From assembly GCA_022865705.1 (NCBI GenBank), contig JALHTG010000056.1:1-43158 (forward strand): 43,158 nucleotides of DNA, written 5' to 3'. This DNA is from Candidatus Bathyarchaeota archaeon. Its GTDB lineage: Archaea; Thermoproteota; Bathyarchaeia; 40CM-2-53-6; JALHTG01. Under the pieces are notes generated by a model. That model had not been told where the DNA came from. It did no database searches and saw only the letters and a list, made by a program, of their open reading frames with translations. A program made the translations under genes and the position numbers. Positions 23,308 to 31,465 of the stretch are shown here, piece after piece. How positions within the stretch are numbered: the first letter of the stretch is position 1; the number at the start of each line of letters is the position of its first letter.

Positions 23308-24033
23308 TCACCAGGTCCGTGAGAATCGCTTTGATTCTTTCTCAAACTGCTCTCTCATGGCAGCACGTGCCGCAGCCATCTTAGTAGGTGTGAAACTAGG
23401 TGACCGAGCCAAGTCGATGAGCGGCCGCTCCAGGTCCTCCATCGCCCCGCATGCAGCAGCCAGCTCCGGCGCTATTCTAGGTGGAATTAAGCAGATGCCG
23501 TGTTTGTCAGCGTGAATCAAATCACCGGGAGACACAGTCAGCCCGCCTACTTTGACAGGTTTCCCGAATTCTTCTAGGTGGACATAGGCGTGCGAGACCA
23601 GAATGAAGCTTGAGAAGTACTGAAAGCCAATCCTATGACATTCGTCAAGGTCACGCACTCCCCCATTCGTTATGTGCCCCGCGCAGCCCAGAGACTTGTG
23701 GATCGAGGCTTGGACCTCTCCAAACAAAGCTCCTACAGGAGGTTCGTCCAGATCCTGAGCGACGACGATGCGCGGTGTGGGTTGTGATAGCACATGTTCA
23801 TAGTAAGCGTCCACGTTGACGCTTCTTTCCGGTCTGGGCTCTTCTCGAGCACGGAACGTTGCAGTAACCGCATATCCCACCATAGGGTCTAAGTCAGGAA
23901 AACGGCACACAACGTCAGGCAACATGAACCCTTCGTTCCTCTTGCGGATCTTGAACATCTCGATCGCATTGCAGATGGTTGGGGTTGTGAATTTCTTTAG
24001 CTCCTCAAGTTGGGCATGTGTTAGATCGGTCAA
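23308..24033 (-). CDS. RraA-like / HMG aldolase family protein
   Basis: 241-residue member of the RraA (menG-like) fold, which includes 4-hydroxy-4-methyl-2-oxoglutarate aldolase and oxaloacetate decarboxylases. The key motif is GHITNGGVRDLDE (Arg and Asp for substrate and Mg2+), with VGYAVTATFRA, PPVGALFGEVQA and PGDLIHADKHGICLIPP. It probably cleaves a 2-oxo acid, but the substrate is not certain. It lies alone on the reverse strand with the methyltransferase divergent to it. Confidence 0.85.
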   Translation of the reverse strand: MTDLTHAQLEELKKFTTPTICNAIEMFKIRKRNEGFMLPDVVCRFPDLDPMVGYAVTATFRAREEPRPERSVNVDAYYEHVLSQPTPRIVVAQDLDEPPVGALFGEVQASIHKSLGCAGHITNGGVRDLDECHRIGFQYFSSFILVSHAYVHLEEFGKPVKVGGLTVSPGDLIHADKHGICLIPPRIAPELAAACGAMEDLERPLIDLARSPSFTPTKMAAARAAMREQFEKESKRFSRTW

Positions 24034-24130
24034 CAGACATTATTCTCCTAGACAACAACTTGGACGGGGCAATAGTAAAAATGTCTTTGTAGACTAAAAT
24101 GAAACGACACACCAATTGACAGGAGTCGAA

Positions 24131-24889
24131 GTGGTGGGGAATCCAAGGATGAAACTGTTGGAGTTGAAGAATATCTCGGAGCGCTATATGGAGTTGATTA
24201 ACCCGACCTCGCCCGAAAAAGTGCTGACCATTGGAAAGATCCTGGGGCTCAAGGAAGGCAGCCTTGTCATTGATTTCGGCTGTGGCTTTGGAGAGCCATT
24301 GGCTCTCTGGGCTGAGCGCTTCGGCATATCCGGAATAGGTGTCGATATTCGTGAACACGCATGCGATCGGGCGAAAAAGAAAATGTCTGAGCGAGGAGTC
24401 GCCGATCGCATAAAGATCGTATGTGCGAAGGGAGCAGAGTACCAATTCGAGAAGCAGTCCTTCGACGTGGCAGTCTGTATGGGAGCATCATTCATCTGGG
24501 GTGGATACAGGCCGACTATTCGTGGTATGAAGGAGGCGATCCATTCACGTGGAAAGCTTGTCATTGGAGAGCCATACTGGCTGAAAGAGCCGGTTCCTCC
24601 AGAATATGCAAGAACCGAGCAAGCCGTTCACACCGAGTACGAACTCCTGCAGATAACGCGTGAAGAAGGTTTGGACGTGGAATATGTTGTGCGCGCCAGT
24701 CATGATGATTGGGACAGGTACGAAGCTGACAACTGGTACGGTCTTATTCGATGGATAGAGGAGAATCCAAATCATCCAGAACGACAAGAGGTCATAGAAA
24801 ACCTCCACAAGAGTCAAGACGAGTATTTCAGATATGCCCGTGAATACTTCGGATGGGCAATGCACGTTTTGAATCCAATCAGCTACTGA
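24131..24889 (+). CDS. SAM-dependent methyltransferase
   Basis: 252-residue class I methyltransferase. SAM motif I is VIDFGCGFGEPLALWA, post-I IGVDIREHACDRAKKK, and FDVAVCMGASFIWGGYRPTIRGMKEAIHSRGKLVIGEPYW gives motifs II and III; the long C-terminal arm (DRYEADNWYGLIRWIEENPNHPE) resembles small-molecule methyltransferases. Start GTG 24131 follows GGAG by six bases; ATG 24149 is an alternative. It carries one of the few in-gene GCGCGC words (24691). Substrate unknown. Confidence 0.85.
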   Translation: MVGNPRMKLLELKNISERYMELINPTSPEKVLTIGKILGLKEGSLVIDFGCGFGEPLALWAERFGISGIGVDIREHACDRAKKKMSERGVADRIKIVCAKGAEYQFEKQSFDVAVCMGASFIWGGYRPTIRGMKEAIHSRGKLVIGEPYWLKEPVPPEYARTEQAVHTEYELLQITREEGLDVEYVVRASHDDWDRYEADNWYGLIRWIEENPNHPERQEVIENLHKSQDEYFRYAREYFGWAMHVLNPISY

Positions 24890-24941
24890 GCCAGAATAGA
24901 ATGCTATTTGAATCGATAACGCTCTATAGAATTGCTGAGTG

Positions 24942-25763
24942 ATGTTGTTGAGTTTCAGAGAGAAGATACTTGAATCCTACCGCAAGAAGAACAGCGTCCT
25001 CTGCGTTGGACTTGATCCGGCATTGCCCTCGCAGAGAAAGAGCAATGTGATCCCATCAAAATACCTTGATGAAAGAAACGAGAACAAGTCAAGACTCAAC
25101 TTCTGTCTTTCCCTAGTGGAAGCGACATCGAAGTACTGTGTTGCCTTCAAACCAAATCAGCAATATGTCGCTGGATTCACACTGGAGGACCATAGAAAGC
25201 TGACAACCGCGATAAGGGCCGCCGGATGCGTATCCATCTTGGACTACAAACTGAACGACATTGGAGACTCCATTGAGTCTGCGGTTTTCCACATCAAAAG
25301 GTGGGGATACGACGCGATCACGTTCAACCCCTTCCTAGGCAACATAGAAAGCACTGTGAACCTCGCTCATTCTGGCGATCAGAAACTGGGAATAATCGTG
25401 CTGACTTTGACTTCGAACCCGGAGACGGTGAGGTACCAGAAAGAGACGAAGCTGAACGGAAAACCGATCTACTTGGTGGTGGCCGAGGACGTGAGAAGGT
25501 ACGAGGCCGACGGCTGCGTCGTCGGAGCAACCGGTCACGTAACCGTTGACGAGATCAAAGCGATCAGGAACGCAGCGGGAAGCGATAAGATCTTCTTGGT
25601 TCCGGGAGTTGGAACCCAGAAAGGAGATCCACAGAAAGTTGTCGAGAGCGGAGGCAACGTTCTGATCAACGTAAGCAGAGACGTTGACTATTCAGAGTCA
25701 CCGGGAGAGAAGGCCAAAGAGTACACCGAACTCTTCAGATCCCTAGGAGCCAAATTCACATAG
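24942..25763 (+). CDS. pyrF: Orotidine 5'-phosphate decarboxylase
   Basis: 273-residue OMP decarboxylase of the longer (type 2) form, the last step of UMP synthesis. The catalytic DxKxND motif is LDYKLNDIGDS; the barrel also shows CVGLDPALPSQ, FKPNQQYVAGF, TSNPETVRYQ and the phosphate loop LVPGVGTQKGDPQKV. Length is typical for this subtype. Start ATG 24942 is taken after a GTG. It is alone; other pyr genes are not in the window. Confidence 0.93.
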   Translation: MLLSFREKILESYRKKNSVLCVGLDPALPSQRKSNVIPSKYLDERNENKSRLNFCLSLVEATSKYCVAFKPNQQYVAGFTLEDHRKLTTAIRAAGCVSILDYKLNDIGDSIESAVFHIKRWGYDAITFNPFLGNIESTVNLAHSGDQKLGIIVLTLTSNPETVRYQKETKLNGKPIYLVVAEDVRRYEADGCVVGATGHVTVDEIKAIRNAAGSDKIFLVPGVGTQKGDPQKVVESGGNVLINVSRDVDYSESPGEKAKEYTELFRSLGAKFT

Positions 25764-25845
25764 AGCCGATCTCGTTGCGGTCCAGATCTGAATCGTTATC
25801 TTTAAGCCAACGTCAGACCGATTCGATGCTCTGGTGTGTTAACGT

Positions 25846-26034
25846 ATGCCGATAGTTACGATAGATTTGGTAGAAGGCCGAACGATTGAGCAGAAACGTG
25901 AGCTTGCCAAGAGAATCACCGATGCCATCGTGGAACTATTAAAGACCACGCCCGACCAGGTGACAATTATCTACAGAGACGGTCCCAGGTCCAACTTCGC
26001 AAAAGCGGGAGTCCTGCTCTCCGACAGGAAATAA
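25846..26034 (+). CDS. 4-oxalocrotonate tautomerase family protein
   Basis: 62-residue tautomerase. After Met comes the catalytic Pro1 (MPIVTIDLVEGRT), followed by the helix KRELAKRITDAIVELL and the TTPDQVTIIYRD segment; the length is standard for the small, hexameric family. It isomerises keto-enol forms of aromatic breakdown products or similar. TATA-like TCTTTAAG lies about 45 bases upstream. Substrate unknown. Confidence 0.9.
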   Translation: MPIVTIDLVEGRTIEQKRELAKRITDAIVELLKTTPDQVTIIYRDGPRSNFAKAGVLLSDRK

Positions 26035-26148
26035 GCAAACAGTCTTGGTTGAAGGCGCGAGCCTACTCGTCTAGTCTATCTAGGGCCTCTCATACTAGTT
26101 TCCAAATGCTTGGAGCGTCTGCCGCGCGCTAGGCTTCGGTGAAAGATC

Positions 26149-26805
26149 TTGATCAAAGTCGGAATCATCAGAGTATTAACGACTCGAGACGAAGATTTGC
26201 TCAACGCGCATGGAAGACTGATAGAGAGCCACTTTCCTCAGTTGGAAACAGTCAGCAGATGCATTCAGGATCAACCTGAAGGGATTCACGATGAACACAC
26301 GAAACAGATCGCAGTTCCAAAGGTCGTCAGACTTGGCCGTGAAATGGAAGCAGAAGGCGTGAAAGCCCTAATCATCAGCTGTGCTGATGACCCAGGTCTA
26401 GACGAATTGCGCAAGAATGTCAAGATCCCAGTGATCGGAGCAGGATCCGCAGCTGCCTCCCTTGCCCTCTCTCTTGGAAGAAGAATAGGCGTCCTCACAT
26501 TGACCGAGGGAACGCCCGAACCTGTCAAGAAGATCCTTGGAAACTCCTTCCTGGCCGACATTAAGACAGAAGGTGTCATGACCACTCTTGATCTTTTAGA
26601 TGAGAAAAGGAAGACTCAATTGATCTCATCAGCAAGAGAGTTGAAAGCGAAAGGGGCTGATGTAATCCTCCTAAGTTGTACCGGATATGCTACTATTGGA
26701 ATCGCTCAAGAGTTGAAGCAAAGCCTCGGCATACCCATAGTGGATCCGGTCTTAGCCTCGGCCATGGCCACATGGTATGCAACAAGCGCGCTCACGCAGT
26801 CTTAG
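26149..26805 (+). CDS. Asp/Glu/hydantoin racemase-like protein
   Basis: 218-residue protein of the Asp/Glu/hydantoin racemase superfamily. The two catalytic cysteines are in ALIISCADDPGLDEL (first) and VILLSCTGYATIGI (second), with GVLTLTEGTP between. Such enzymes racemise amino acids or hydantoins, or cleave maleate; substrate not certain. Start TTG 26149 is used, 20 bases after a GC element (26124-26130). A further GCGCGC word lies inside the last codons of the gene (26786). Confidence 0.82.
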   Translation: MIKVGIIRVLTTRDEDLLNAHGRLIESHFPQLETVSRCIQDQPEGIHDEHTKQIAVPKVVRLGREMEAEGVKALIISCADDPGLDELRKNVKIPVIGAGSAAASLALSLGRRIGVLTLTEGTPEPVKKILGNSFLADIKTEGVMTTLDLLDEKRKTQLISSARELKAKGADVILLSCTGYATIGIAQELKQSLGIPIVDPVLASAMATWYATSALTQS

Positions 26806-26959
26806 CAAGCCTGTCCTCGTCAAGCGCGCGAACTGTAGAGCGCATGGCATGCTGTTGTGTTTGAGTCATCTTGGACCCAAAGACCTATCTACGCATCAGT
26901 CTTGGAAGCGTCTGCAGTTGGGAAGTTTCCTAATGCCATTGGGACGGAGTCTGTCAACA

Positions 26960-27874
26960 TTGAAGCATGTCTGGATGAACGGCAGAATGGTCAAATGGGA
27001 AGACGCTACGGTTCACGTATCTTCTCCTGTCGTCAACTCTGGGCTGGGCGTCTTCGAAGGCATCAGGGCATATTGGAGCAAAGAGAAGTCTCAGCTGTAC
27101 ATATTTCGTCTAAAAGAGCACGTTGAGAGGCTCTTCTTCTCTTCAAAAGTGCATCGAATGAAAATCCGATTCTCGAAGAAGCAGGTTGAGAACGCGATAA
27201 CGGAGACAGTTAGACGAAATGGCTACAGAGAGGATGTCTACATCAGGCCACTTGTTTTCCGAGGAGGAATGTGGCGAACGCCTGAGACTCCAATCGAGGT
27301 CGTCGTCTTCGTAATGCCAACACCTCGTCCCGAGAGAATGAAACGGATGAAAAATGGTGTGAGATGCTGCGTTAGCAGCTGGAGACGGATCCCTGATGCG
27401 GTCATGCCAGCGAGAGTGAAGACGTGCGGAAACTATGTCAACAGTCACATTGCCTCTATGGAAGCAGAGGCTGCAGGATACGATGGTGCAATATTCCTGA
27501 CGGTCAATGGAAGACTTTCGGAGGGCTCTGGAGCCAACATCTTTCTTGTGAAGCACGGGATCTTGGTCACGCCTGGGGTCACGTCTGACATACTTGAAGG
27601 CATAACCAGGGAGACTTTGCTCACCGACGGAGCAAGAGAGCTGGGCATTGAGGTATGTGAACGAGATGTTGACAGAACAGAACTATACGCCGCTGACGAG
27701 GTGTTCCTCTGTGGAACTGGTCAGGAGATCACCCCTGTCGTCTCAGTGGATCATATAGCGATAGGCAGCGGGAAGGTTGGGTCTTTAACTCGAAAGATAC
27801 AGAAGTGGTTTTTCGAAATCGTAGAGGGGAAGCAGGCAAAACACTTGAGTTGGCTGACTCCAGTCTACGGCTGA
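26960..27874 (+). CDS. ilvE: Branched-chain amino acid aminotransferase
   Basis: 304-residue fold-type IV PLP aminotransferase. Key residues: MNGRMVKWEDATVHVSS, then GLGVFEGIRAY, PLP lysine in VKTCGNYVNSHIAS, phosphate/cofactor loops EGSGANIFLV and TPGVTSDILEGITRE, and VFLCGTGQEITPV. It interconverts branched-chain keto acids and amino acids with glutamate. The start is uncertain: TTG 26960 gives the family-typical beginning KHVWMNG, while ATG 26933 would add nine residues. A GC element (26823-26830) precedes it. Confidence 0.9.
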   Translation: MKHVWMNGRMVKWEDATVHVSSPVVNSGLGVFEGIRAYWSKEKSQLYIFRLKEHVERLFFSSKVHRMKIRFSKKQVENAITETVRRNGYREDVYIRPLVFRGGMWRTPETPIEVVVFVMPTPRPERMKRMKNGVRCCVSSWRRIPDAVMPARVKTCGNYVNSHIASMEAEAAGYDGAIFLTVNGRLSEGSGANIFLVKHGILVTPGVTSDILEGITRETLLTDGARELGIEVCERDVDRTELYAADEVFLCGTGQEITPVVSVDHIAIGSGKVGSLTRKIQKWFFEIVEGKQAKHLSWLTPVYG

Positions 27875-27954
27875 CTGTTGAGCAAGAACGGAACGCAGTT
27901 TCTTCATCTGTGATCTAGTGAAGATCCTGTCCCTTCTTGTCTGCCGCTGCCAGT

Positions 27955-28362
27955 CTAGAAGAGAGACTCCATGAACAGTGACAGGAAGTTGAAGATCTCC
28001 ATTCCGGTAACGATTCCAACCAATTCTTCTCCTACGGTGATGGGAAGACGCATTATGCCTCGACTGGCCATGAGGATGATGGCGTCTCTCAGAGACGTTT
28101 CTTCATCAACCGTGATGAGCGGGCTACTCATGCAGGTTTCTACTCTTGTGTTCTTCAAGTCGATTCCGTTGGCGATCGCTTTGGTTAGAAGATCCCGTTC
28201 AGTAAATATTCCGACAGGTTTCAAATCTTTTGTGATCACTACGCTGCCGATTCTCTTTTCCCCCATTATTTTTGCGGCCTCGTGGATGGTTTTCTCAGCG
28301 TCGATCGTGACGACGGGGCTGATCATAATGTCCTTTATCTTGGGCAGAGTCTTCCTCTCCAT
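27955..28362 (-). CDS. Two-CBS domain protein
   Basis: 135-residue stand-alone pair of CBS domains: first copy IMISPVVTIDAEKTIHEAAKIMGEKRIGSVVITKDLKPVGIFTERDLLTKAI, second copy CMSSPLITVDEETSLRDAIILMASRGIMRLPI, ending in GIVTGMEIFNFL. Such pairs bind adenosine nucleotides and regulate partner proteins; none is adjacent. A GC element (28377-28382) lies 15 bases before the start codon. Confidence 0.92.
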   Translation of the reverse strand: MERKTLPKIKDIMISPVVTIDAEKTIHEAAKIMGEKRIGSVVITKDLKPVGIFTERDLLTKAIANGIDLKNTRVETCMSSPLITVDEETSLRDAIILMASRGIMRLPITVGEELVGIVTGMEIFNFLSLFMESLF

Positions 28363-28428
28363 GTTAACTTATGGACGCGCGCACTGAAGCATAGCTGGAG
28401 AAATGCCCAAAGACTCCTGCAGCTGTCT

Positions 28429-29154
28429 TCACTCCAGAAGTATTTTGAAGGCAACGTGCCAATATAGTTTATCGTGAAACTCCTCGAATTCGTGGACCAT
28501 CTGCCGGAGTTTTTCTTCACTTTTCTTCACTTCATCCCACGCAAGAATGTTCTGATAGGCCCGTCTAGGGCAATCACGCATTCGAAATTCCCTGAAGCTT
28601 GACTCAAAAGCCTCAATGATCTCTTCCTTCTTCATTTTCACTACGTCATTGTATAGAAGCGCGTTCTGGGCAAACTTCAAGGTCTGACCCAATGCTGTCT
28701 TTGCCTTCTCCTCTAGTGGTAGGCTATCTTTTCTCCGATCCCATTGATCCTTCAAGTCGTGCATTGTTTTGATGCTTGTCGTCTTGTGAAGGTCGGGCAG
28801 GGGGGCTTTCTCGACGATGGATTCTCCGTATATTGTTCTTGCCGATAGGGTTTCCCATATGGTTGGAACGCTCAGCAGTAGAGATTTTCCGAAAACCCAT
28901 GACTCATGTATCTCTACACCAGTCTTCTTTGCAACTGTCTCCTTTATGTTTCTCAGCAGCATGTAGTCTTGCGGGCCTCGTGCGTGATCTTCCATTACTA
29001 GCATTACGTCTATGTCGCTGAATCCTGGCACATGGTCTTCAACTGAGGTGCTTCCGTACAGAATTACACTCGTCAACCGTTTTCCAAAGTTCTTCTTGCA
29101 CAACTCAACCAGTAGGTTGGTCGCTTTATCGTACCTATCTTTGAGGGAACGCAT
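28429..29154 (-). CDS. Nucleotidyltransferase domain protein
   Basis: 241-residue protein with a Pol beta-type nucleotidyltransferase domain: VILYGSTSVEDHV then GFSDIDVMLV (the GS...DxD motif with metal-binding Asp). The C-terminal half (KTMHDLKDQWDRRKDSLPLEEKAKTALGQTLKFAQNAL) is helical like HEPN or kanamycin-transferase-type partners. It could modify RNA, proteins or small molecules; no antitoxin-type neighbour is seen. Low similarity to named enzymes was recognised. Confidence 0.78.
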   Translation of the reverse strand: MRSLKDRYDKATNLLVELCKKNFGKRLTSVILYGSTSVEDHVPGFSDIDVMLVMEDHARGPQDYMLLRNIKETVAKKTGVEIHESWVFGKSLLLSVPTIWETLSARTIYGESIVEKAPLPDLHKTTSIKTMHDLKDQWDRRKDSLPLEEKAKTALGQTLKFAQNALLYNDVVKMKKEEIIEAFESSFREFRMRDCPRRAYQNILAWDEVKKSEEKLRQMVHEFEEFHDKLYWHVAFKILLE

Positions 29155-29247
29155 CGCTGTTCTCTCTGGCCTCTAACGGTCAGTTTTCCATGTCGAACTC
29201 ATGTGTTTCCTTTGCAATGTCTAAGAACAAGTCATGTTCGACCTTGT

Positions 29248-30069
29248 CTAAAGCTTCAACGCCTGTACAAGCCTTTCCCTACTGAACTGAAGGTAAGTCC
29301 TATCTTGTGAGAAGACCTCGAGCGTGATCGTTTCGTCATATCCAATGTTTCTTACCTCTTGCAGGATTCTCGCGAAGTCTATTATTCCAGCTCCCAACGG
29401 GAGATGCAAATCACCGTAGCCTCCTAGGTTATCTGAGAGATGAATGTGGCCGAGTCTGTCACGGAATCTTCGCAGGTATTCAAAGGAACTGTTCTGGTGT
29501 TTCCCTATGTTGGCATGACCGATATCCAACGTGAACCCGAGATCTGGCACCTGATCAAAAAGCTCTTCGAAGTCAGTCATCGTAAACATCTCCTCGTCTA
29601 GGTTCTCAATCAACACCTTACATCCCAAATCTCTTGCAGTCGCAACGAAGATGTTCGCAGCTTCCCCGAATTCCTTCAGGGCCCTTTTTCCATCAATCAT
29701 ATGCGTCCCAGCTGTTAGCATAGGTGGGTGGACAGTGATTTTCCTGATTCCCAGTTCGTGGCACATTTCAATGGCCCTCTCAATCTGCTTCCCATGGACC
29801 TGCGCAATGCCTATCGATTGATGGTATGGAAAAAAGAATGATTGATGATACGGATGTCCCAGCTCGAAGCGCCATGGAACATGACCTAACAGCTCGATGC
29901 CGAGTGATTCAGCGCTGTTGACAATTTCCCGTTTGATTCTACCGAGAATTTCCATAGACGTCTTAGGTTTCTCGACCGTCAATTCCACATAATCAAAACC
30001 CAGAGAGGAAAGCGACTGCAACTCTGCCAGTATGTCTTCAGAAGGAGAGTTCATCGCTCCGAATTTCAC
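29248..30069 (-). CDS. Sugar phosphate isomerase/epimerase-like TIM barrel
   Basis: 273-residue TIM-barrel protein of the xylose isomerase-like/AP endonuclease 2 superfamily. Landmarks: SLGFDYVELTVEKP, LGHVPWRFELG, KITVHPPMLTAG, VLIENLDEEMFTM (metal Glu), LGFTLDIGHANI, LGHIHLSDNLGGYGDLHLPLGAGIIDF and ITLEVFS. Probably acts on a sugar or keto acid; a DNA-repair role is less likely because the overall length and the GDLHLPLG loop match the isomerase side. Transcribed alone. Confidence 0.85.
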   Translation of the reverse strand: MKFGAMNSPSEDILAELQSLSSLGFDYVELTVEKPKTSMEILGRIKREIVNSAESLGIELLGHVPWRFELGHPYHQSFFFPYHQSIGIAQVHGKQIERAIEMCHELGIRKITVHPPMLTAGTHMIDGKRALKEFGEAANIFVATARDLGCKVLIENLDEEMFTMTDFEELFDQVPDLGFTLDIGHANIGKHQNSSFEYLRRFRDRLGHIHLSDNLGGYGDLHLPLGAGIIDFARILQEVRNIGYDETITLEVFSQDRTYLQFSRERLVQALKL

Positions 30070-30244
30070 AATCGATCACCTACCCCGGCCACCTAGCTTG
30101 TCCCGCGGGCTATGACAGCGCTTCGAGTTGCCAGGGGACACATTCCAAACAAGAAGGTTTGAATCATTTTCTCACGTTTATCCGCGTCCGTCGAAGCAGC
30201 GTTCGACCAGCATACTCAATACATTTTCCCGAAGAATACAAAGC

Positions 30245-30300
30245 GCCGGCCGGATCATGGTTTTCTGATCTTTGACCGTAGATCAGTCTGTCCGGCCAGC
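30245..30300. other. Nested hairpin between the isomerase and the zinc-ribbon gene
   Basis: Outer stem GCCGGCCGGA (30245-30254) pairs with TCCGGCCAGC (30291-30300) except at one position; inner stem CTGATCT (30265-30271) pairs with AGATCAG (30280-30286), loop of eight bases. Two stems of ten and seven base pairs separated by an asymmetric internal loop suggest a structured RNA or a strong terminator; no run of T follows it. Confidence 0.5.
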
Positions 30301-30322
30301 ACGCGTGCATTTCTTATGCCCT

Positions 30323-30421
30323 TTACATTAGTTCTCTGCAATATGGGCATCGATAGGGAGGATTCAAGTCATACGCGACAATCTTTCCGCACTTGGGGCA
30401 TTTCGTCTCCGGCATAGACAT
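30323..30421 (-). CDS. Zinc-ribbon microprotein (32 aa)
   Basis: Reverse-strand frame of 32 residues: MSMPETKCPKCGKIVAYDLN, then PPYRCPYCRELM. Two CxxC pairs (CPKC and CPYC) spaced as in a zinc ribbon indicate one zinc site. The protein is far shorter than usual annotation limits. It may bind nucleic acid or another protein. It is divergent from the Nudix gene, with a GC palindrome (30476-30485) between the two. A similar but unrelated 38-residue zinc ribbon lies at 33590-33706. Confidence 0.75.
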   Translation of the reverse strand: MSMPETKCPKCGKIVAYDLNPPYRCPYCRELM

Positions 30422-30559
30422 TCACCTCGTGACAAAGCTGGTTCTTTTCGGTCAAATTAAGCTTTCTCTGAGGACAGCGCGCGCTCAGGAAGACTTGTGG
30501 TGCTTGCTGATCTGATAGATCTCTTATAGGTTTCACTGAATCATGATTCTGGTATCGGG

Positions 30560-31048
30560 ATGGTCTGCGTGGACAAAGAGCCGGAATATCCAACTGGCCC
30601 ATTTACGATCGGAGTAAGCGGCGTAGCGGTTGATCAAAACAAGGTTCTCCTCGTACGGATTATGTACGGTCACCGCGGATGGATGCTGCCCGGTGGGTAT
30701 GCGAAGTCGAACGAAACAATCGGAGAAGCCATTAAACGGGAGATGCTGGAAGAAACGGGGCTTATCGTCGAACCGTTGGAATTAGTGTCTGTGCGTAGCC
30801 GAGTCAGAGACCGCAGAAACGACATCTACGTAACATTCAAAGTGAAGGTCTTAGGAGGAGAATTGAGGCCCGACGGCAAGGAGATCGCTGAAGCAAAGTA
30901 CTTCACTGTGGCCGAGATGGAGAACAGAGAGGATGTTCCGAAGCTCAATCTGGAGATCGCTCGTCACGTATTTGACGGCGAGAAATCGCACTTCACATTG
31001 TCAGGCTACAGGCCTGCTCCGGATGAAATGTACGAGCTTTGGCTCTAG
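30560..31048 (+). CDS. Nudix hydrolase
   Basis: 162-residue Nudix protein. The Nudix box GX5EX7REUXEEXGU is complete (Gly46 to Leu68: GYAKSNE...REMLEETGL), so it should cleave a nucleoside diphosphate-linked compound with Mg2+. The substrate is not known. The stop codon TAG (31046-31048) overlaps the GC element AGCGCGCGC (31047-31055), and an MFS remnant begins about 20 bases after that, suggesting the gene's original downstream neighbour was replaced. Confidence 0.9.
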   Translation: MVCVDKEPEYPTGPFTIGVSGVAVDQNKVLLVRIMYGHRGWMLPGGYAKSNETIGEAIKREMLEETGLIVEPLELVSVRSRVRDRRNDIYVTFKVKVLGGELRPDGKEIAEAKYFTVAEMENREDVPKLNLEIARHVFDGEKSHFTLSGYRPAPDEMYELWL

Positions 31049-31076
31049 CGCGCGCAGGTTCCATAGTGTCTCTTAG

Positions 31077-31358
31077 CCAATCTTTTCAAGAATCTCTTCG
31101 GAATCTTTCCTTTTGTTTTCTCTTCAACAATCGTTGCTCATGGGCTTGGTGGCCAAAGACGAAAGAGGCGCTGCGTCAGGAATCAATGCCACGCTTTGGA
31201 GACTACCAAATTCTCTAAGCACCGCAATCGGAGCCGGCTTGATGGAGGCCGGCTTCTTGGCGACACCGTTCTACCTTGCGACACTTCTCTACATCGTTTC
31301 CATAGCTGCTTTCTGGTTCTTCTTCAACAAGGCGAGATTGCCTGACGAAATGCGATAG
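31077..31358 (+). pseudogene. MFS transporter, C-terminal remnant
   Basis: C-terminal end of a major facilitator transporter: open frame from 31077, PIFSRISSESF, QQSLLMGLVAKDERGAASGINATLWRLPNSLSTAIG, then helices LMEAGFLATPFYLATLLYIVSIAAFWFFF and stop. The RGAASGINATLWRLPN segment is the conserved loop of the second half of drug/sugar MFS proteins; at least eight helices are missing in front. The frame begins about 20 bases after GCGCGCGC (31048-31055) following the Nudix stop. It is probably not functional. Confidence 0.75.
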
Positions 31359-31434
31359 AGGCCCATTGAGAGAAGGCACGCCTTCAACTCTGTGATAACG
31401 TATATAGCTACCGCAGAAGAGAAAAGCGACATAC

Positions 31435-31444
31435 GCTTATTAGA
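31435..31444 (+). promoter_or_regulatory. TATA box of the KaiC-like gene
   Basis: GCTTATTAGA, centred about 27 bases before ATG 31466: a leaderless promoter, downstream of the MFS remnant. Confidence 0.5.
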
Positions 31445-31465
31445 TCTCAAGGCGAGAAGCCAACT

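Noticed and set aside
26777-26959. N-terminal extension of the branched-chain aminotransferase
   Set aside because: The upstream residues do not resemble the family and cross a GC element; the start near 26960 or 26933 fits better.
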